From: Thermoproteota archaeon
GTDB taxonomy: Archaea; Thermoproteota; Thermoprotei_A; Sulfolobales; Acidilobaceae
Reading direction: 5' to 3'
NCBI GenBank assembly: GCA_013152575.1
Contig: JAADGB010000011.1
Location: forward strand, 1 to 8,376
DNA: 8,376 nucleotides
Shown: piece after piece, positions 1 to 6,679 of the stretch
Position numbering within the stretch: position 1 is the stretch's first letter
How the letters are laid out: every line of letters starts with the position of its first letter
The notes under the pieces: generated by a model
What the model saw: only the letters and a program-made list of their open reading frames with translations
What the model was told of the DNA's origin: nothing
The model's database searches: none
Position numbers and translations under genes: made by a program

Positions 1-485
1 ATACACCCATCCTTACTGGCCTTAAGGGAGTAGGTAGGATGGATGTTGCAGGCAAAGACAAGGACGAGATTCTTGCTGAAGTGAAGATGAGCAAGAGCAA
101 GCCAGAGTACACGATATTCGTCCATTACCCACCAGAGAAGATAAGGGAGGTAATACGAAGAGCTTACTGTCCGGCGAGACAAACCGAATACAACCCAGTC
201 ATTGAGATCAACAAGTATCTATTATTCCAACGGGACGGGTTCGAGCTAGTAGTTGAGAGGCCTGCAAAGTACGGCGGCACGGTAGTATACCATAGTTTCG
301 AGGACCTCGAGAGAGACTTCCGTGAAGGAAAACTGCATCCAGCCGACCTGAAGAACGCCACGGCAAACGCGTTGATCGAGCTTCTAGCACCTATAAGGGA
401 AAGACTCCTCTCGGATAAAGAAACCCTTGATACGATAATAACAATTGAAAAATATTATGGATTAAACATAACAAGTAGCCAGTAA
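1..485 (+). CDS. tyrS: Tyrosyl-tRNA synthetase, C-terminal part (5' end outside window)
   Basis: This class I aminoacyl-tRNA synthetase attaches tyrosine to tRNA-Tyr in the cytoplasm. Only the 3' portion is present. The open frame runs in from the left edge (first full codon at position 3), so the ATG at 39 is internal and not a start. The fragment opens with TPILTGLKG, the strand leading to the signature loop, then carries KMSKS (codons at about 87-101), which binds ATP and the transition state. The following stretch, with AYCPARQTEYNP, a KYGGTVVYHSFEDLE block and LHPADLKNA, matches the C-terminal anticodon-binding part of archaeal and eukaryotic TyrRS, including the archaeal L-H-P-x-D-L-K-N-A signature. 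A segment of about 15 residues sits between the glycine turn and KMSKS and is absent from the Methanocaldococcus enzyme as I recall it. The stop is TAA. Family identity is firm. The upstream context is unseen. Confidence 0.95.
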   Translation, partial: TPILTGLKGVGRMDVAGKDKDEILAEVKMSKSKPEYTIFVHYPPEKIREVIRRAYCPARQTEYNPVIEINKYLLFQRDGFELVVERPAKYGGTVVYHSFEDLERDFREGKLHPADLKNATANALIELLAPIRERLLSDKETLDTIITIEKYYGLNITSSQ

Positions 486-540
486 ACACTATAGCAATCC
501 TTTATCCTTCCTAGAAAGACTCCACCACTTTTAGAAGCAC

Positions 541-551
541 AAGATAAAAAG
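541..551 (+). promoter_or_regulatory. Candidate TATA box for dnaG or its leader
   Basis: The run aagataaaaag is the most TATA-like A/T block in the gap between tyrS and dnaG. An archaeal TATA element lies about 25 bases before the start of transcription, which would place the transcript start near 570-576. That is just ahead of the GTG at 576 and of the foldable segment at 578-645. A second A/T block, catataag at 569-576, could serve instead and would give a start near 598. The call rests on position and composition only. Confidence 0.4.
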
Positions 552-575
552 AGGTCGCTTTGGTCATTCATATAA

Positions 576-656
576 GTGAAGACGCTCCCGGGGTTACACC
601 CCACACCTGCTAGTCGAACAAGGGTGGAAATGATCGGAGGTCTTTCAACGAGGTGA
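576..656 (+). CDS. Possible 26-codon leader ORF upstream of dnaG
   Basis: A GTG at 576 opens a 26-codon frame ending in TGA at 654-656. An in-frame TAA at 573-575 precedes it. If transcription starts about 25 bases after the TATA-like block at 541-551, the GTG would lie at or near the 5' end of the mRNA, as in leaderless archaeal transcripts. The stop overlaps the Shine-Dalgarno site of dnaG and lies 6 bases before its ATG, in the same frame, which would suit translational coupling. The predicted peptide (ending in EMIGGLSTR) has no family I recognise. An inner ATG at 630 would give only 8 codons. Open frames of this length arise often by chance, so this is a candidate only. Confidence 0.2.
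   Translation: MKTLPGLHPTPASRTRVEMIGGLSTR
578..645 (+). ncRNA. Foldable leader RNA upstream of dnaG (candidate)
   Basis: The segment can be drawn as a three-way junction. The outer stem pairs 578-583 with 640-645 and 585-588 with 636-639: ten base pairs, nine of them Watson-Crick, with G584 bulged. Inside are a GGGG/CCCC hairpin (590-593 with 599-602, loop TTACA) and a CACC/GGTG hairpin (604-607 with 623-626). The 3' strand of the outer stem contains GGAGGT, a Shine-Dalgarno-like run. It could be a structured 5' UTR, a small RNA, or simply the DNA of the short ORF in the same place. It is not a tRNA and has no clear C/D boxes. I know of no matching RNA family. A single sequence gives no covariation evidence, so confidence is low. 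Confidence 0.2.
650..656 (+). promoter_or_regulatory. Shine-Dalgarno site of dnaG
   Basis: GAGGTGA is fully complementary to the anti-Shine-Dalgarno end of archaeal 16S rRNA (UCACCUC). It ends 6 bases before the ATG at 663, which fixes that start. It also shows that dnaG is read from a leadered mRNA, or downstream of another reading frame, and is not leaderless. Confidence 0.85.
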
Positions 657-662
657 CATGCT

Positions 663-1931
663 ATGAAATACCTAATCAAGGCGAAACTCGAGGTCGATGG
701 TAGAGTAGATAAACACGATGTAATAGGCGCGATATTTGGCCAGACAGAGGGACTCTTGGGAAGCGAGTTCAACCTAGAGGAACTACAGAAGAAGGATAAG
801 ATCGGTAGAGTTCACGTTGAAATACGCTACCAAGGCACCAAGACAATAGGTAACATCACGATACCCAGTAACCTGGATAGGGTCGAGACGGCAATACTTG
901 CAGCCATGATTGAAACCGTGGATAGAATTGGCCCCTACAATGCGAGGATCACGATAGAAGAGATCAAGGATCTACGCGCCGAGAAGATTAAACAAGTGTT
1001 GAAGAGGAGCAAGGAAATACTAAAAATGATGAAAGAAACCGAGCCGGATCTAAAGGAGATCCTAAGAGAAGTCCAGTCAGTAGAAGAAGAAAAACCCAAG
1101 CTAGTGGAGTATGGTCCAGAGAAGCTTCCGGCTGGCCCAGACATAGACAAATCCGACACTATAATCATAGTCGAGGGCAGAGCGGATGTTCTAAACCTGC
1201 TGAGATACGGGTACACTAACGTCATCGCCCTAGAAGGTGCCAGAGAGAAGATCCCGAAGACGATAATCGAGCTCTCGAAGAAAAAGAAGACAATAGCACT
1301 AGTTGATGGAGATCGTGGCGGCGAACTGATTCTGAAGACGCTCCTAGACCAAGCTCAAATAGACTACGTAGCTAGAGCGCCCAAGGGTATGGAGGTTGAG
1401 GAGCTCACTGGAAAAGAGATAGCACACGCCCTCGAACAGATGATGCCAGCCGAAGTGTACAAGAAGAAGCTGGGCCTCGTTAAGGAAGAAAAACCCGTCG
1501 AGGTTGAGAAAGAGCCTGAAACGAAGGTTGAGAAGCCCGTAACGGTAGAGGTTAAAGCTGAGGAAGTAAAGGTTGAGGAGGCGCCGGCAAAAGCTGTCGA
1601 GGAAAAGAAGCCTGAGCCCGTTGAGCTAGCGGTTATACCCAAGGAGGTTATCGATGAGATATCAAAGTTGAAGGGGAGTCTGGAAGCCATCCTATACGAT
1701 GAGAATTGGAAGCCAATCAAGAAGATAAGTGTAAGGGACCTTTATCCAGAGCTCCAGAAGGCGGAGCCAGGCCAGATATATGGCGTACTATTCGACGGTA
1801 TCATTACACAGCGAATAATTGACGCTGCAGCCGAGAAGGGAGTAAAGATTCTGATTGGTGCTAGGACGGGTACCAAGCTGGCCAGCAAGCCGAAAGACGT
1901 GCTGTTCTTCACTTTCAATGACTTGACCTAG
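663..1931 (+). CDS. dnaG: Archaeal DnaG-like protein with TOPRIM domain
   Basis: This is the archaeal homologue of bacterial DnaG. In archaea it is known mainly as a stable subunit of the RNA exosome, where it helps bind poly(A)-rich RNA, and primase activity has also been reported for some homologues. At 422 residues it has the usual family length. The N-terminal domain (about 1-130) carries the typical IFGQTEGLLG and SNLDRVETAILAA blocks. The TOPRIM domain (about 163-250) shows the metal-binding glutamate in VEGRADV (E171) and the DGD motif at 215-217. A Lys/Glu/Val/Pro-rich, probably disordered linker covers about 275-320. The conserved C-terminal domain (about 322-422) includes YGVLFDGIITQRIIDAAAEKG. 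The ATG is set by the strong Shine-Dalgarno site and by an in-frame TGA at 654-656. The gene ends tail to tail with the polymerase gene. Identity is firm; the balance of exosome and primase roles in this organism is unknown. Confidence 0.97.
   Translation: MKYLIKAKLEVDGRVDKHDVIGAIFGQTEGLLGSEFNLEELQKKDKIGRVHVEIRYQGTKTIGNITIPSNLDRVETAILAAMIETVDRIGPYNARITIEEIKDLRAEKIKQVLKRSKEILKMMKETEPDLKEILREVQSVEEEKPKLVEYGPEKLPAGPDIDKSDTIIIVEGRADVLNLLRYGYTNVIALEGAREKIPKTIIELSKKKKTIALVDGDRGGELILKTLLDQAQIDYVARAPKGMEVEELTGKEIAHALEQMMPAEVYKKKLGLVKEEKPVEVEKEPETKVEKPVTVEVKAEEVKVEEAPAKAVEEKKPEPVELAVIPKEVIDEISKLKGSLEAILYDENWKPIKKISVRDLYPELQKAEPGQIYGVLFDGIITQRIIDAAAEKGVKILIGARTGTKLASKPKDVLFFTFNDLT
1928..1931. other. 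Shared CTAG: overlapping stop codons of dnaG and polB
   Basis: The palindrome CTAG supplies TAG to dnaG on the plus strand (1929-1931) and TAG to the polymerase gene on the minus strand (1928-1930). The two convergent genes therefore have no space between them. Any transcription terminator for either must lie inside the coding region of the other. Confidence 0.95.
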
Positions 1932-4318
1932 CCCCCGAAGAAGTCGAGGAGGCTTGTCTGCCTCCCTCCACTTTTTAACCTCCTCTCGGTCACCCCGAAG
2001 TAAGAGAGTATTCTCAGTGCCGAAGGGACTATCTGCTTGTCGATGTAGTAGTCTACGTCTATTTCCTCTGGCTTGACGGCAAAGTATGGTTTAACCTTCT
2101 TTGAGAGGGGACCCGATCCCTTCACAACGATATAGCCTATCTTTGAGCCAGGGCCGACCTTAATCCCCATCCTCTGCATCATTCTAGCCACAACAATGTG
2201 CGGCTGCTCTGCAACATACTCTTCTAACCGTTTAGAGAGGGTCTTCCATATGACTAGTTTACGTATGTCTATCTTGTTGTTCCTTAGATCCTCTATTACC
2301 CGTCTCACATAATCAACCGCGTCTTGCACATTACCGGTCTTCAAAACAAGCTCTGCCACCTTTATCTGGGTCTCCTTTGCTAGCTCGCTCCAATCTCCCC
2401 TTACCGCTTCAAAGCCTACAACATCGATTTTGCCGTCAATTGTTAACCCGACGTATCTCTTCTTTGCCTCAGTGAAGAACACTTTCTTATACACTTTATC
2501 GATCTTTACATCGAATCCTAAGACCTCCTCGATCCAAGATATTAGTTGATTAACCTTCTCCTCATTGTTTGTTACAAACAAGCTGTCGGTATCGCCGTAT
2601 ATGACGTCGAGGCCGAGTTCGCGGGCTTTTCTAATAGCCTTCATTATAAGGGTTCTACCCCATGCTGTAATCGACTCCGCGCATTGCCGACAATACCACC
2701 TAGCATATGGCCATCCTAGGTAGCCGTAGGACGCGTTGGCTAGGACCTTCACAGCCCTTTGTCTCTCGTTGAGTAGGTTATAGTCGGGGGAGCCCTCTTT
2801 GTACCGTTTCATTTCGGCTTTGATGTTCTTCCTTATTGTTAGTAGCTTCTCTACAACCTTCTTGAAGAAGCCCGGCGGCTCCTTTCTAAACATGTGGCCT
2901 ACCTCGGGTGCCTTATTCACGTTGCTTGGATCAACCGGTTCGCCTGGCTTCACGAGAGTGTCGGGTCCCACATTGTATCGAACCATTATGTTTGGATACA
3001 TGCTGGCGAAGTCCAGTACTGCTATGTTATCGTGGAGTCCTGGCTTCGGCTTCAATACAATAGCTCCCGTGTAGGATTCCTCTCGGCGCTCCTTCCTATT
3101 GGGTACTAGTTCGCCTAGCTTGTTGGCTTCCCTGATCAGCCTCCATTCCAGTCTGAAGCCGACGCTGGCCGCCATGACTTGATCCATGGGGATACCGCTT
3201 ACTTGGCTCATCTGTGCACCGAATGGTAGGAATTTGCTGATTAGGCCGTAGGTAGAGTATACGTCGTCTCGTGCGTAATCTAGTAGGATCTTTCTCTTAG
3301 CTGGATCATCCCAGTACTCGCTTATTTGCCACCATTCCAGTATGACTCTCTTCTCCTTTGGCATCACACCGAGGTAATCTGCTACTTCTTCTAGCGTCTT
3401 CATCTTTACCTCATACATTTCATCGGCGAAATCGTATAGGTCGACGTTAAGCCTTCCTGGGATGCTATAGTGGCCATAGACGCTCGGTTGTGGTGGAGAG
3501 TTAACCCTCCTGCCTATGTCGAGTCTTATCCCCAGTATCTTGGCTCTATCGACTAGATATGGCCAGTCGAACCTGTTTTGATTATAGCCTACAATTATAT
3601 CCGGGTCATAGTCCAGTATCGCGTTCTTGAACTCGTTTATTATCTTTCTATCGTTTTTACCTTCCGAAACTAAGAGGATTGGTTCCTTGTCCCTATCAGT
3701 CATGTAGCCTATGATTATTACGGGGTCCCTCTTTGGATCGGGGCTTCTCTGGGGATTATACACCTCTATGTCAAACGCCATAATGCGTAGGCCTTCTAGA
3801 GGGTCCCTCTTGGAATATTCCTCCAGCTCTATGAGCTCGCTTTTTGCGATATAATACGCGTCAACCCTGAGCCCAGATAGCCTACCCTCCTCTACCTCGA
3901 CACTATACCACCTCATAGGATAGATGTTATTATCGATCAAGTACCTCATCGAGAACCTAATATCTGCCTCGAGAACCTCCCTTACCCCAGGGACCCTCGC
4001 GACAGCCTCGCGATACTCCCTAACAGTGGCTGGGATGAGAGTCTCAATCCTTAACACGTCAACCTCTCTGCCCACATATCTCCTCTTCAGGTGTTGAACC
4101 TGTGTGATTGGGCTCGATGGCTTTGATAATGCTTTGATTGTTCTTGTAATCTCCTCAACATTCACGCCTTGCTCTAGCACCGCGTAAAAATATGGCCGGA
4201 ATCCTTTCACGTGTATTAGGACCCTTTCTCCATCCTCCGTCCTGCCCCACAAGTCGATGATTGGCTCGTTGCCAATTACTTCATAGCTTACATCGAGGAG
4301 TTGGAATACTATTTCCAA
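1928..4318 (-). CDS. polB: Family B DNA polymerase with 3'-5' exonuclease
   Basis: This is a replicative-type archaeal DNA polymerase of 796 residues, probably of the PolB3 class. The exonuclease motifs are intact: Exo I FDIEVY (D183, E185), Exo II NQNRFD (D251) and Exo III YARDD (Y348, D352). The polymerase motifs are also intact: region II DFASMYP (D436), region III KVLANASYG (K524, N528, Y531) and region I YGDTDS (D576, D578). The linker motif SYTGA is at 415-419. The N-terminal domain aligns with the uracil-sensing domain of Pyrococcus polymerases, and V88 falls where the pocket valine (V93 in Pfu) lies. The C-terminus ends in QTSLLDFF (787-794), a PCNA-interacting PIP box. The start is TTG: an in-frame TAA lies eight codons upstream with no ATG or GTG between, and GGTGGGGG precedes it. 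No paralogue is visible to confirm the subclass. Confidence 0.97.
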   Translation of the reverse strand: MEIVFQLLDVSYEVIGNEPIIDLWGRTEDGERVLIHVKGFRPYFYAVLEQGVNVEEITRTIKALSKPSSPITQVQHLKRRYVGREVDVLRIETLIPATVREYREAVARVPGVREVLEADIRFSMRYLIDNNIYPMRWYSVEVEEGRLSGLRVDAYYIAKSELIELEEYSKRDPLEGLRIMAFDIEVYNPQRSPDPKRDPVIIIGYMTDRDKEPILLVSEGKNDRKIINEFKNAILDYDPDIIVGYNQNRFDWPYLVDRAKILGIRLDIGRRVNSPPQPSVYGHYSIPGRLNVDLYDFADEMYEVKMKTLEEVADYLGVMPKEKRVILEWWQISEYWDDPAKRKILLDYARDDVYSTYGLISKFLPFGAQMSQVSGIPMDQVMAASVGFRLEWRLIREANKLGELVPNRKERREESYTGAIVLKPKPGLHDNIAVLDFASMYPNIMVRYNVGPDTLVKPGEPVDPSNVNKAPEVGHMFRKEPPGFFKKVVEKLLTIRKNIKAEMKRYKEGSPDYNLLNERQRAVKVLANASYGYLGWPYARWYCRQCAESITAWGRTLIMKAIRKARELGLDVIYGDTDSLFVTNNEEKVNQLISWIEEVLGFDVKIDKVYKKVFFTEAKKRYVGLTIDGKIDVVGFEAVRGDWSELAKETQIKVAELVLKTGNVQDAVDYVRRVIEDLRNNKIDIRKLVIWKTLSKRLEEYVAEQPHIVVARMMQRMGIKVGPGSKIGYIVVKGSGPLSKKVKPYFAVKPEEIDVDYYIDKQIVPSALRILSYFGVTERRLKSGGRQTSLLDFFGG

Positions 4319-4402
4319 TAGGGCTCCCCCACCATCTAATTATTGTATTCAAGAGCCATATACCTAAAGCATACACAACGATACTGAGGGAGGGGCCAAG
4401 TA
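4319..4402. promoter_or_regulatory. Divergent promoter region between polB and the kinase gene
   Basis: These 84 bp separate two head-to-head genes and must hold both promoters. The A/T-rich block ccatatacctaaag (4356-4369) is the best TATA candidate in both directions. It reads catata on the plus strand, giving a kinase transcript start near 4386, and ctttaggtatatgg on the minus strand, giving a polB start near 4338. If one block serves both, the two genes would compete for TBP binding. Purine-rich Shine-Dalgarno-like runs follow on each side: gagggagggg at 4386-4395 for the kinase, and GGTGGGGG on the minus strand just before polB. No operator or repeat is evident. Confidence 0.6.
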
Positions 4403-5062
4403 TTGGAGAACACAAGGAGAGGAATACACATAGCCTTTGAAGGCATCGACGGTAGCGGGTTGACAACCCACTCCAGGAGACTTGTAGAGGAACTCTCCAG
4501 AATGGGGTATAAATCCGAGTATTTCAAGGAGCCAACCAAGGGACCCATAGGTGACCTGATACGATCCTTCCTCCGAGGCGATGATAGAGTCCGCCATGAT
4601 CTTCTCGCACTACTCTTCGCGGCTGATAGGCTATGGAACTACCACGCTTCAACCAAACCAATAGCGCTGCTGAAGGAGCAGGGATACATAGTGGTTAGCG
4701 ACCGCTACAAGTACTCGAGCGCCGCATACCAGGGTGCCTTCACAGATCTAGAATGGGTGTGGATAATCAATTCGAGGGTCCCTCACGCTGACATCATAGT
4801 TTACCTTGATGTCCCTGTAGACGTGGCTCTTAGAAGGATAGAGCTAAGATCCAAGAATGGAGTCACGCGAGAACACTATGAAAAGGCTGAGCTACTCGAG
4901 AAAATACGCCGCAACTACGAAGTCGTACTGAGGAAGGCTGAGGAGGAGGGTGTTGTCGTTATCAAGATTAGCGGCGTAGATTCTGGAGGAGAGAGGAGTA
5001 TTGACGATGTAGCCCGGGAAATCAAGGAGAAAATAGTCGATTACATCACTAGCCGTCGCTAG
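4403..5062 (+). CDS. tmk: Thymidylate kinase-like protein with altered P-loop
   Basis: By family this enzyme would phosphorylate dTMP to dTDP with ATP in the cytoplasm, feeding DNA replication. The 219-residue length fits. The nucleotide-binding loop reads FEGIDGSGLTTHS (12-24), and position 20, normally the Walker A lysine, is leucine (codon TTG). Other family marks remain: FKEPTKGPIGDLIR (41-54), AADRLWNYH (73-81), the DRY motif with SSAAYQGA (D100, R101, Y102), YLDVPVDVALRRI (134-146), and an Arg-rich LID region around 144-172. The start is TTG, chosen because the strand leading to the P-loop begins within ten residues and no ATG precedes the loop. It follows a purine-rich GAGGGAGGGG. The gene diverges from polB and overlaps the 3' end of the next gene by 14 bp. 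It may be an active lineage-specific variant or a paralogue of different activity. The fold call is firm; the reaction is less so. Confidence 0.85.
   Translation: MENTRRGIHIAFEGIDGSGLTTHSRRLVEELSRMGYKSEYFKEPTKGPIGDLIRSFLRGDDRVRHDLLALLFAADRLWNYHASTKPIALLKEQGYIVVSDRYKYSSAAYQGAFTDLEWVWIINSRVPHADIIVYLDVPVDVALRRIELRSKNGVTREHYEKAELLEKIRRNYEVVLRKAEEEGVVVIKISGVDSGGERSIDDVAREIKEKIVDYITSRR
5049..5062. other. Overlap of convergent 3' ends (kinase and AcnX small subunit)
   Basis: The last 14 bp of the plus-strand kinase gene (stop TAG at 5060-5062) are also the last 14 bp of the minus-strand small-subunit gene (stop TAG read from 5049-5051). There is no intergenic terminator space. Confidence 0.9.
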
Positions 5063-5441
5063 ATATTGTTATTTCTCCTGTATCTTTGAATATAATAATC
5101 ATACCATCACTAACCCTCTCCATTATGCCCTTAACCTTATCAAACAGGGGAATGTCTGCGAGGATTGCTCCCGCCACGAGTATCGGGTCGGCCTCTGATT
5201 CTACTATGATCGCCAATGGCTTCCTGGAATAGTACTTCAAGCCGTAGAGGGTATAGGAGCCCACGGTGGATCCCCTAGGCCTTCCTATTACAAGTATCCT
5301 GCCATGGATGGTCTTGCCACTAACCGTTGTACCAGTCTTTGGATCGACCTCGCCGTAGAAGCTCAGTGCTTCCTCAACGACTGCGGGTCCCTCCCCGCTT
5401 CCCGGATTTAACACTCTTCCATGGAATTTTATGGTGCCCAT
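5049..5441 (-). CDS. Phosphomevalonate dehydratase small subunit (AcnX/DUF126)
   Basis: This is the swivel-domain subunit that pairs with the larger AcnX subunit encoded just upstream. In the archaeal mevalonate pathway the pair dehydrates mevalonate 5-phosphate to trans-anhydromevalonate 5-phosphate. From the ATG at 5441 the protein has 130 residues, typical for the family. It shows the N-terminal pattern GRVLNPGSGEGPA, SFYGEVDPKTG (27-37), and the conserved GRPRGSTVGS loop (53-62), whose serine corresponds to the aconitase-type catalytic serine region. It ends with ADPILVAGAILADIPLF (84-100). The start is uncertain. A GTG at 5459 or an ATG at 5456 would overlap the upstream stop, but GGTGGTGA (5454-5447) lies 5 bases before the ATG at 5441 and makes that start better supported. 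It is the last gene of the operon. Family assignment is firm; the exact substrate follows from the neighbours. Confidence 0.9.
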   Translation of the reverse strand: MGTIKFHGRVLNPGSGEGPAVVEEALSFYGEVDPKTGTTVSGKTIHGRILVIGRPRGSTVGSYTLYGLKYYSRKPLAIIVESEADPILVAGAILADIPLFDKVKGIMERVSDGMIIIFKDTGEITISSDG

Positions 5442-5446
5442 GTTAT

Positions 5447-5454
5447 TCACCACC
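5447..5454 (-). promoter_or_regulatory. Shine-Dalgarno site of the AcnX small subunit
   Basis: On the minus strand GGTGGTGA lies 5 bases before the ATG at 5441. It sits immediately after the large-subunit stop codon (TGA at 5458-5456), so translation of the two subunits is probably coupled. It favours the 130-residue product over the 136-residue form that starts at the GTG at 5459. Confidence 0.7.
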
Positions 5455-5455
5455 A

Positions 5456-6670
5456 TCACATGTACAATAGTGGAATCATGTCTTCGATTGTTGAGAGGCC
5501 AACTTTTAATCCTCTTTTAGATAAATAGAAGTATGCTTTATAACTATTGGTTACGACCGTTAACCCCCTGTCATCCCTTCCGAAAGGTGAAACAATCAAA
5601 CAAGTATCCCGCACTATCACGGCTTTCTCCTTCAAAACGCCCAGGTACTCTGGATAACTCTCTCTAAACCTCCTATACTCGGACCTAGACAACGTTATTA
5701 CGATCTTCGACTTCGGCGTCGGCTTACCGTCTAGAAGCTTAGCAAGCCTGGCTAGATCCTCAGCCCTAGAGTGTGGACAGCCCAGGAATACTACATCGGG
5801 CTTCTCACTTGGTTTATGCTCCTCGTATAAACTAGCTAGTTCTCTCCAGTCAATAGTCTCGAATCTCTCGAGCTTGGCAATATCTATTGAGGGACCCGTT
5901 ATCCCATCTAGATAGATCATTGCCAGGGACCCTGCGGCTCCTACAGCAGCAAGCATCTCTTTTACTGCAAGCTCGTCTCGCAGTGCTACCTTAACGTATG
6001 GCGGTCTTACTCCAGCGTATCTCTCTGCAACGAGTTTTCCTAGGAGGCCGGCCATGACTTCGTCAAGCGGCTCGTTGTGATCGACTTTGAATCCGGTAGT
6101 TGGTTTCCTGTTCTCGTCGATGTGTAGCCCCCAGTAGTATGTCTTACCAACAATTGCAGACATGAGGGCTAGTGGTCCCCCCTCCCTGTTGGTTCTTATA
6201 CCTATCACGCTGTTCCCGTAGAGTATAGCGCTTGACTCCCCCCAAGAAACGCTATCACCAGGCTTAAGGAACCCGGTATCGGGTAGGTAGTAGGGCGTAC
6301 ATGTTAGTGTTGTCTGAGCTCCCATTGCTCTTAGTGCTTTCACGATCCTCATCTGCCCTTTAATGAATTCGTCGTCTAGGCGGACTCCTATCTGCGTCAT
6401 TAGACTGGGTTCCTCACTATCGAATCCTATGGGGTTAACCGTTGTGGGGACCTCTACTCTCGCCCCCTTCTCTACAAGCTCCTCTAAGAGAGCTAGGCCG
6501 TGTTCTCCTATTGTTCCATATGATATACCGGAGACATGCGCGTGTTTAATCGGGATTAGCCTCTCGGCACCCAGCGCTTCGCCTACCTTGACTAGCGTCT
6601 TGATGGCTAACGCCTTAGCTTCGCCCTCATAGCCAGAGAGTATCCTCTCTTCTTCCTTGGTTAGATACAT
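5456..6670 (-). CDS. Phosphomevalonate dehydratase large subunit (AcnX/DUF521)
   Basis: This is the catalytic iron-sulfur subunit of an AcnX-type, aconitase-superfamily dehydratase. In Aeropyrum the equivalent complex converts mevalonate 5-phosphate to trans-anhydromevalonate 5-phosphate. The 404-residue length matches the family. The protein contains exactly three cysteines, in LTCTPYYLPD (C124), FLGCPHS (C298) and RDTCLIVSP (C357), as expected for three ligands of a [4Fe-4S] cluster with one open iron site. Other family marks are KHAHVSGISYGTIGEHG (42-58), PTTVNPIGFD (75-84), WGESSAILYGNSVIGIRTNREGG (143-165) and the C-terminal TNSYKAYFYLSKRG (374-387). The start is ATG, with AGGGTGA (6686-6680) 9 bases upstream. 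It follows the UbiD-like gene by 9 bp and precedes the small subunit. Other AcnX enzymes act on hydroxyproline-derived substrates, but the UbiD neighbour points to the mevalonate role. Confidence 0.93.
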   Translation of the reverse strand: MYLTKEEERILSGYEGEAKALAIKTLVKVGEALGAERLIPIKHAHVSGISYGTIGEHGLALLEELVEKGARVEVPTTVNPIGFDSEEPSLMTQIGVRLDDEFIKGQMRIVKALRAMGAQTTLTCTPYYLPDTGFLKPGDSVSWGESSAILYGNSVIGIRTNREGGPLALMSAIVGKTYYWGLHIDENRKPTTGFKVDHNEPLDEVMAGLLGKLVAERYAGVRPPYVKVALRDELAVKEMLAAVGAAGSLAMIYLDGITGPSIDIAKLERFETIDWRELASLYEEHKPSEKPDVVFLGCPHSRAEDLARLAKLLDGKPTPKSKIVITLSRSEYRRFRESYPEYLGVLKEKAVIVRDTCLIVSPFGRDDRGLTVVTNSYKAYFYLSKRGLKVGLSTIEDMIPLLYM

Positions 6671-6679
6671 TAGACTTCT

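Noticed and set aside
499..512. Pyrimidine-rich run as a transcription terminator for tyrS
   Set aside because: cctttatccttcct has no uninterrupted T tract longer than three, so it is too weak to call without 3'-end data.
576..645. tRNA or C/D box guide RNA in the gap before dnaG
   Set aside because: The fold has no 7-bp acceptor stem, no GTTCRA T-loop and no CCA-adjacent end, so it is not a tRNA. No CTGA D box is present and the only C-box-like run is imperfect.
455..772. Minus-strand open frame of 105 codons across the tyrS-dnaG gap
   Set aside because: It covers the 3' end of tyrS, the gap and the 5' end of dnaG in antisense, has no recognisable domain, and looks like a shadow of the two real genes.
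935..1720. Minus-strand open frames inside dnaG (Ser/Thr/Phe-rich)
   Set aside because: Their composition is the antisense image of a Lys/Glu-rich coding region, and the plus-strand DnaG reading is certain.
2799..3109. Plus-strand open frames inside the polymerase gene
   Set aside because: They lie antisense to the conserved region around polymerase motif II, carry no Shine-Dalgarno site or known domain, and are best read as shadows.
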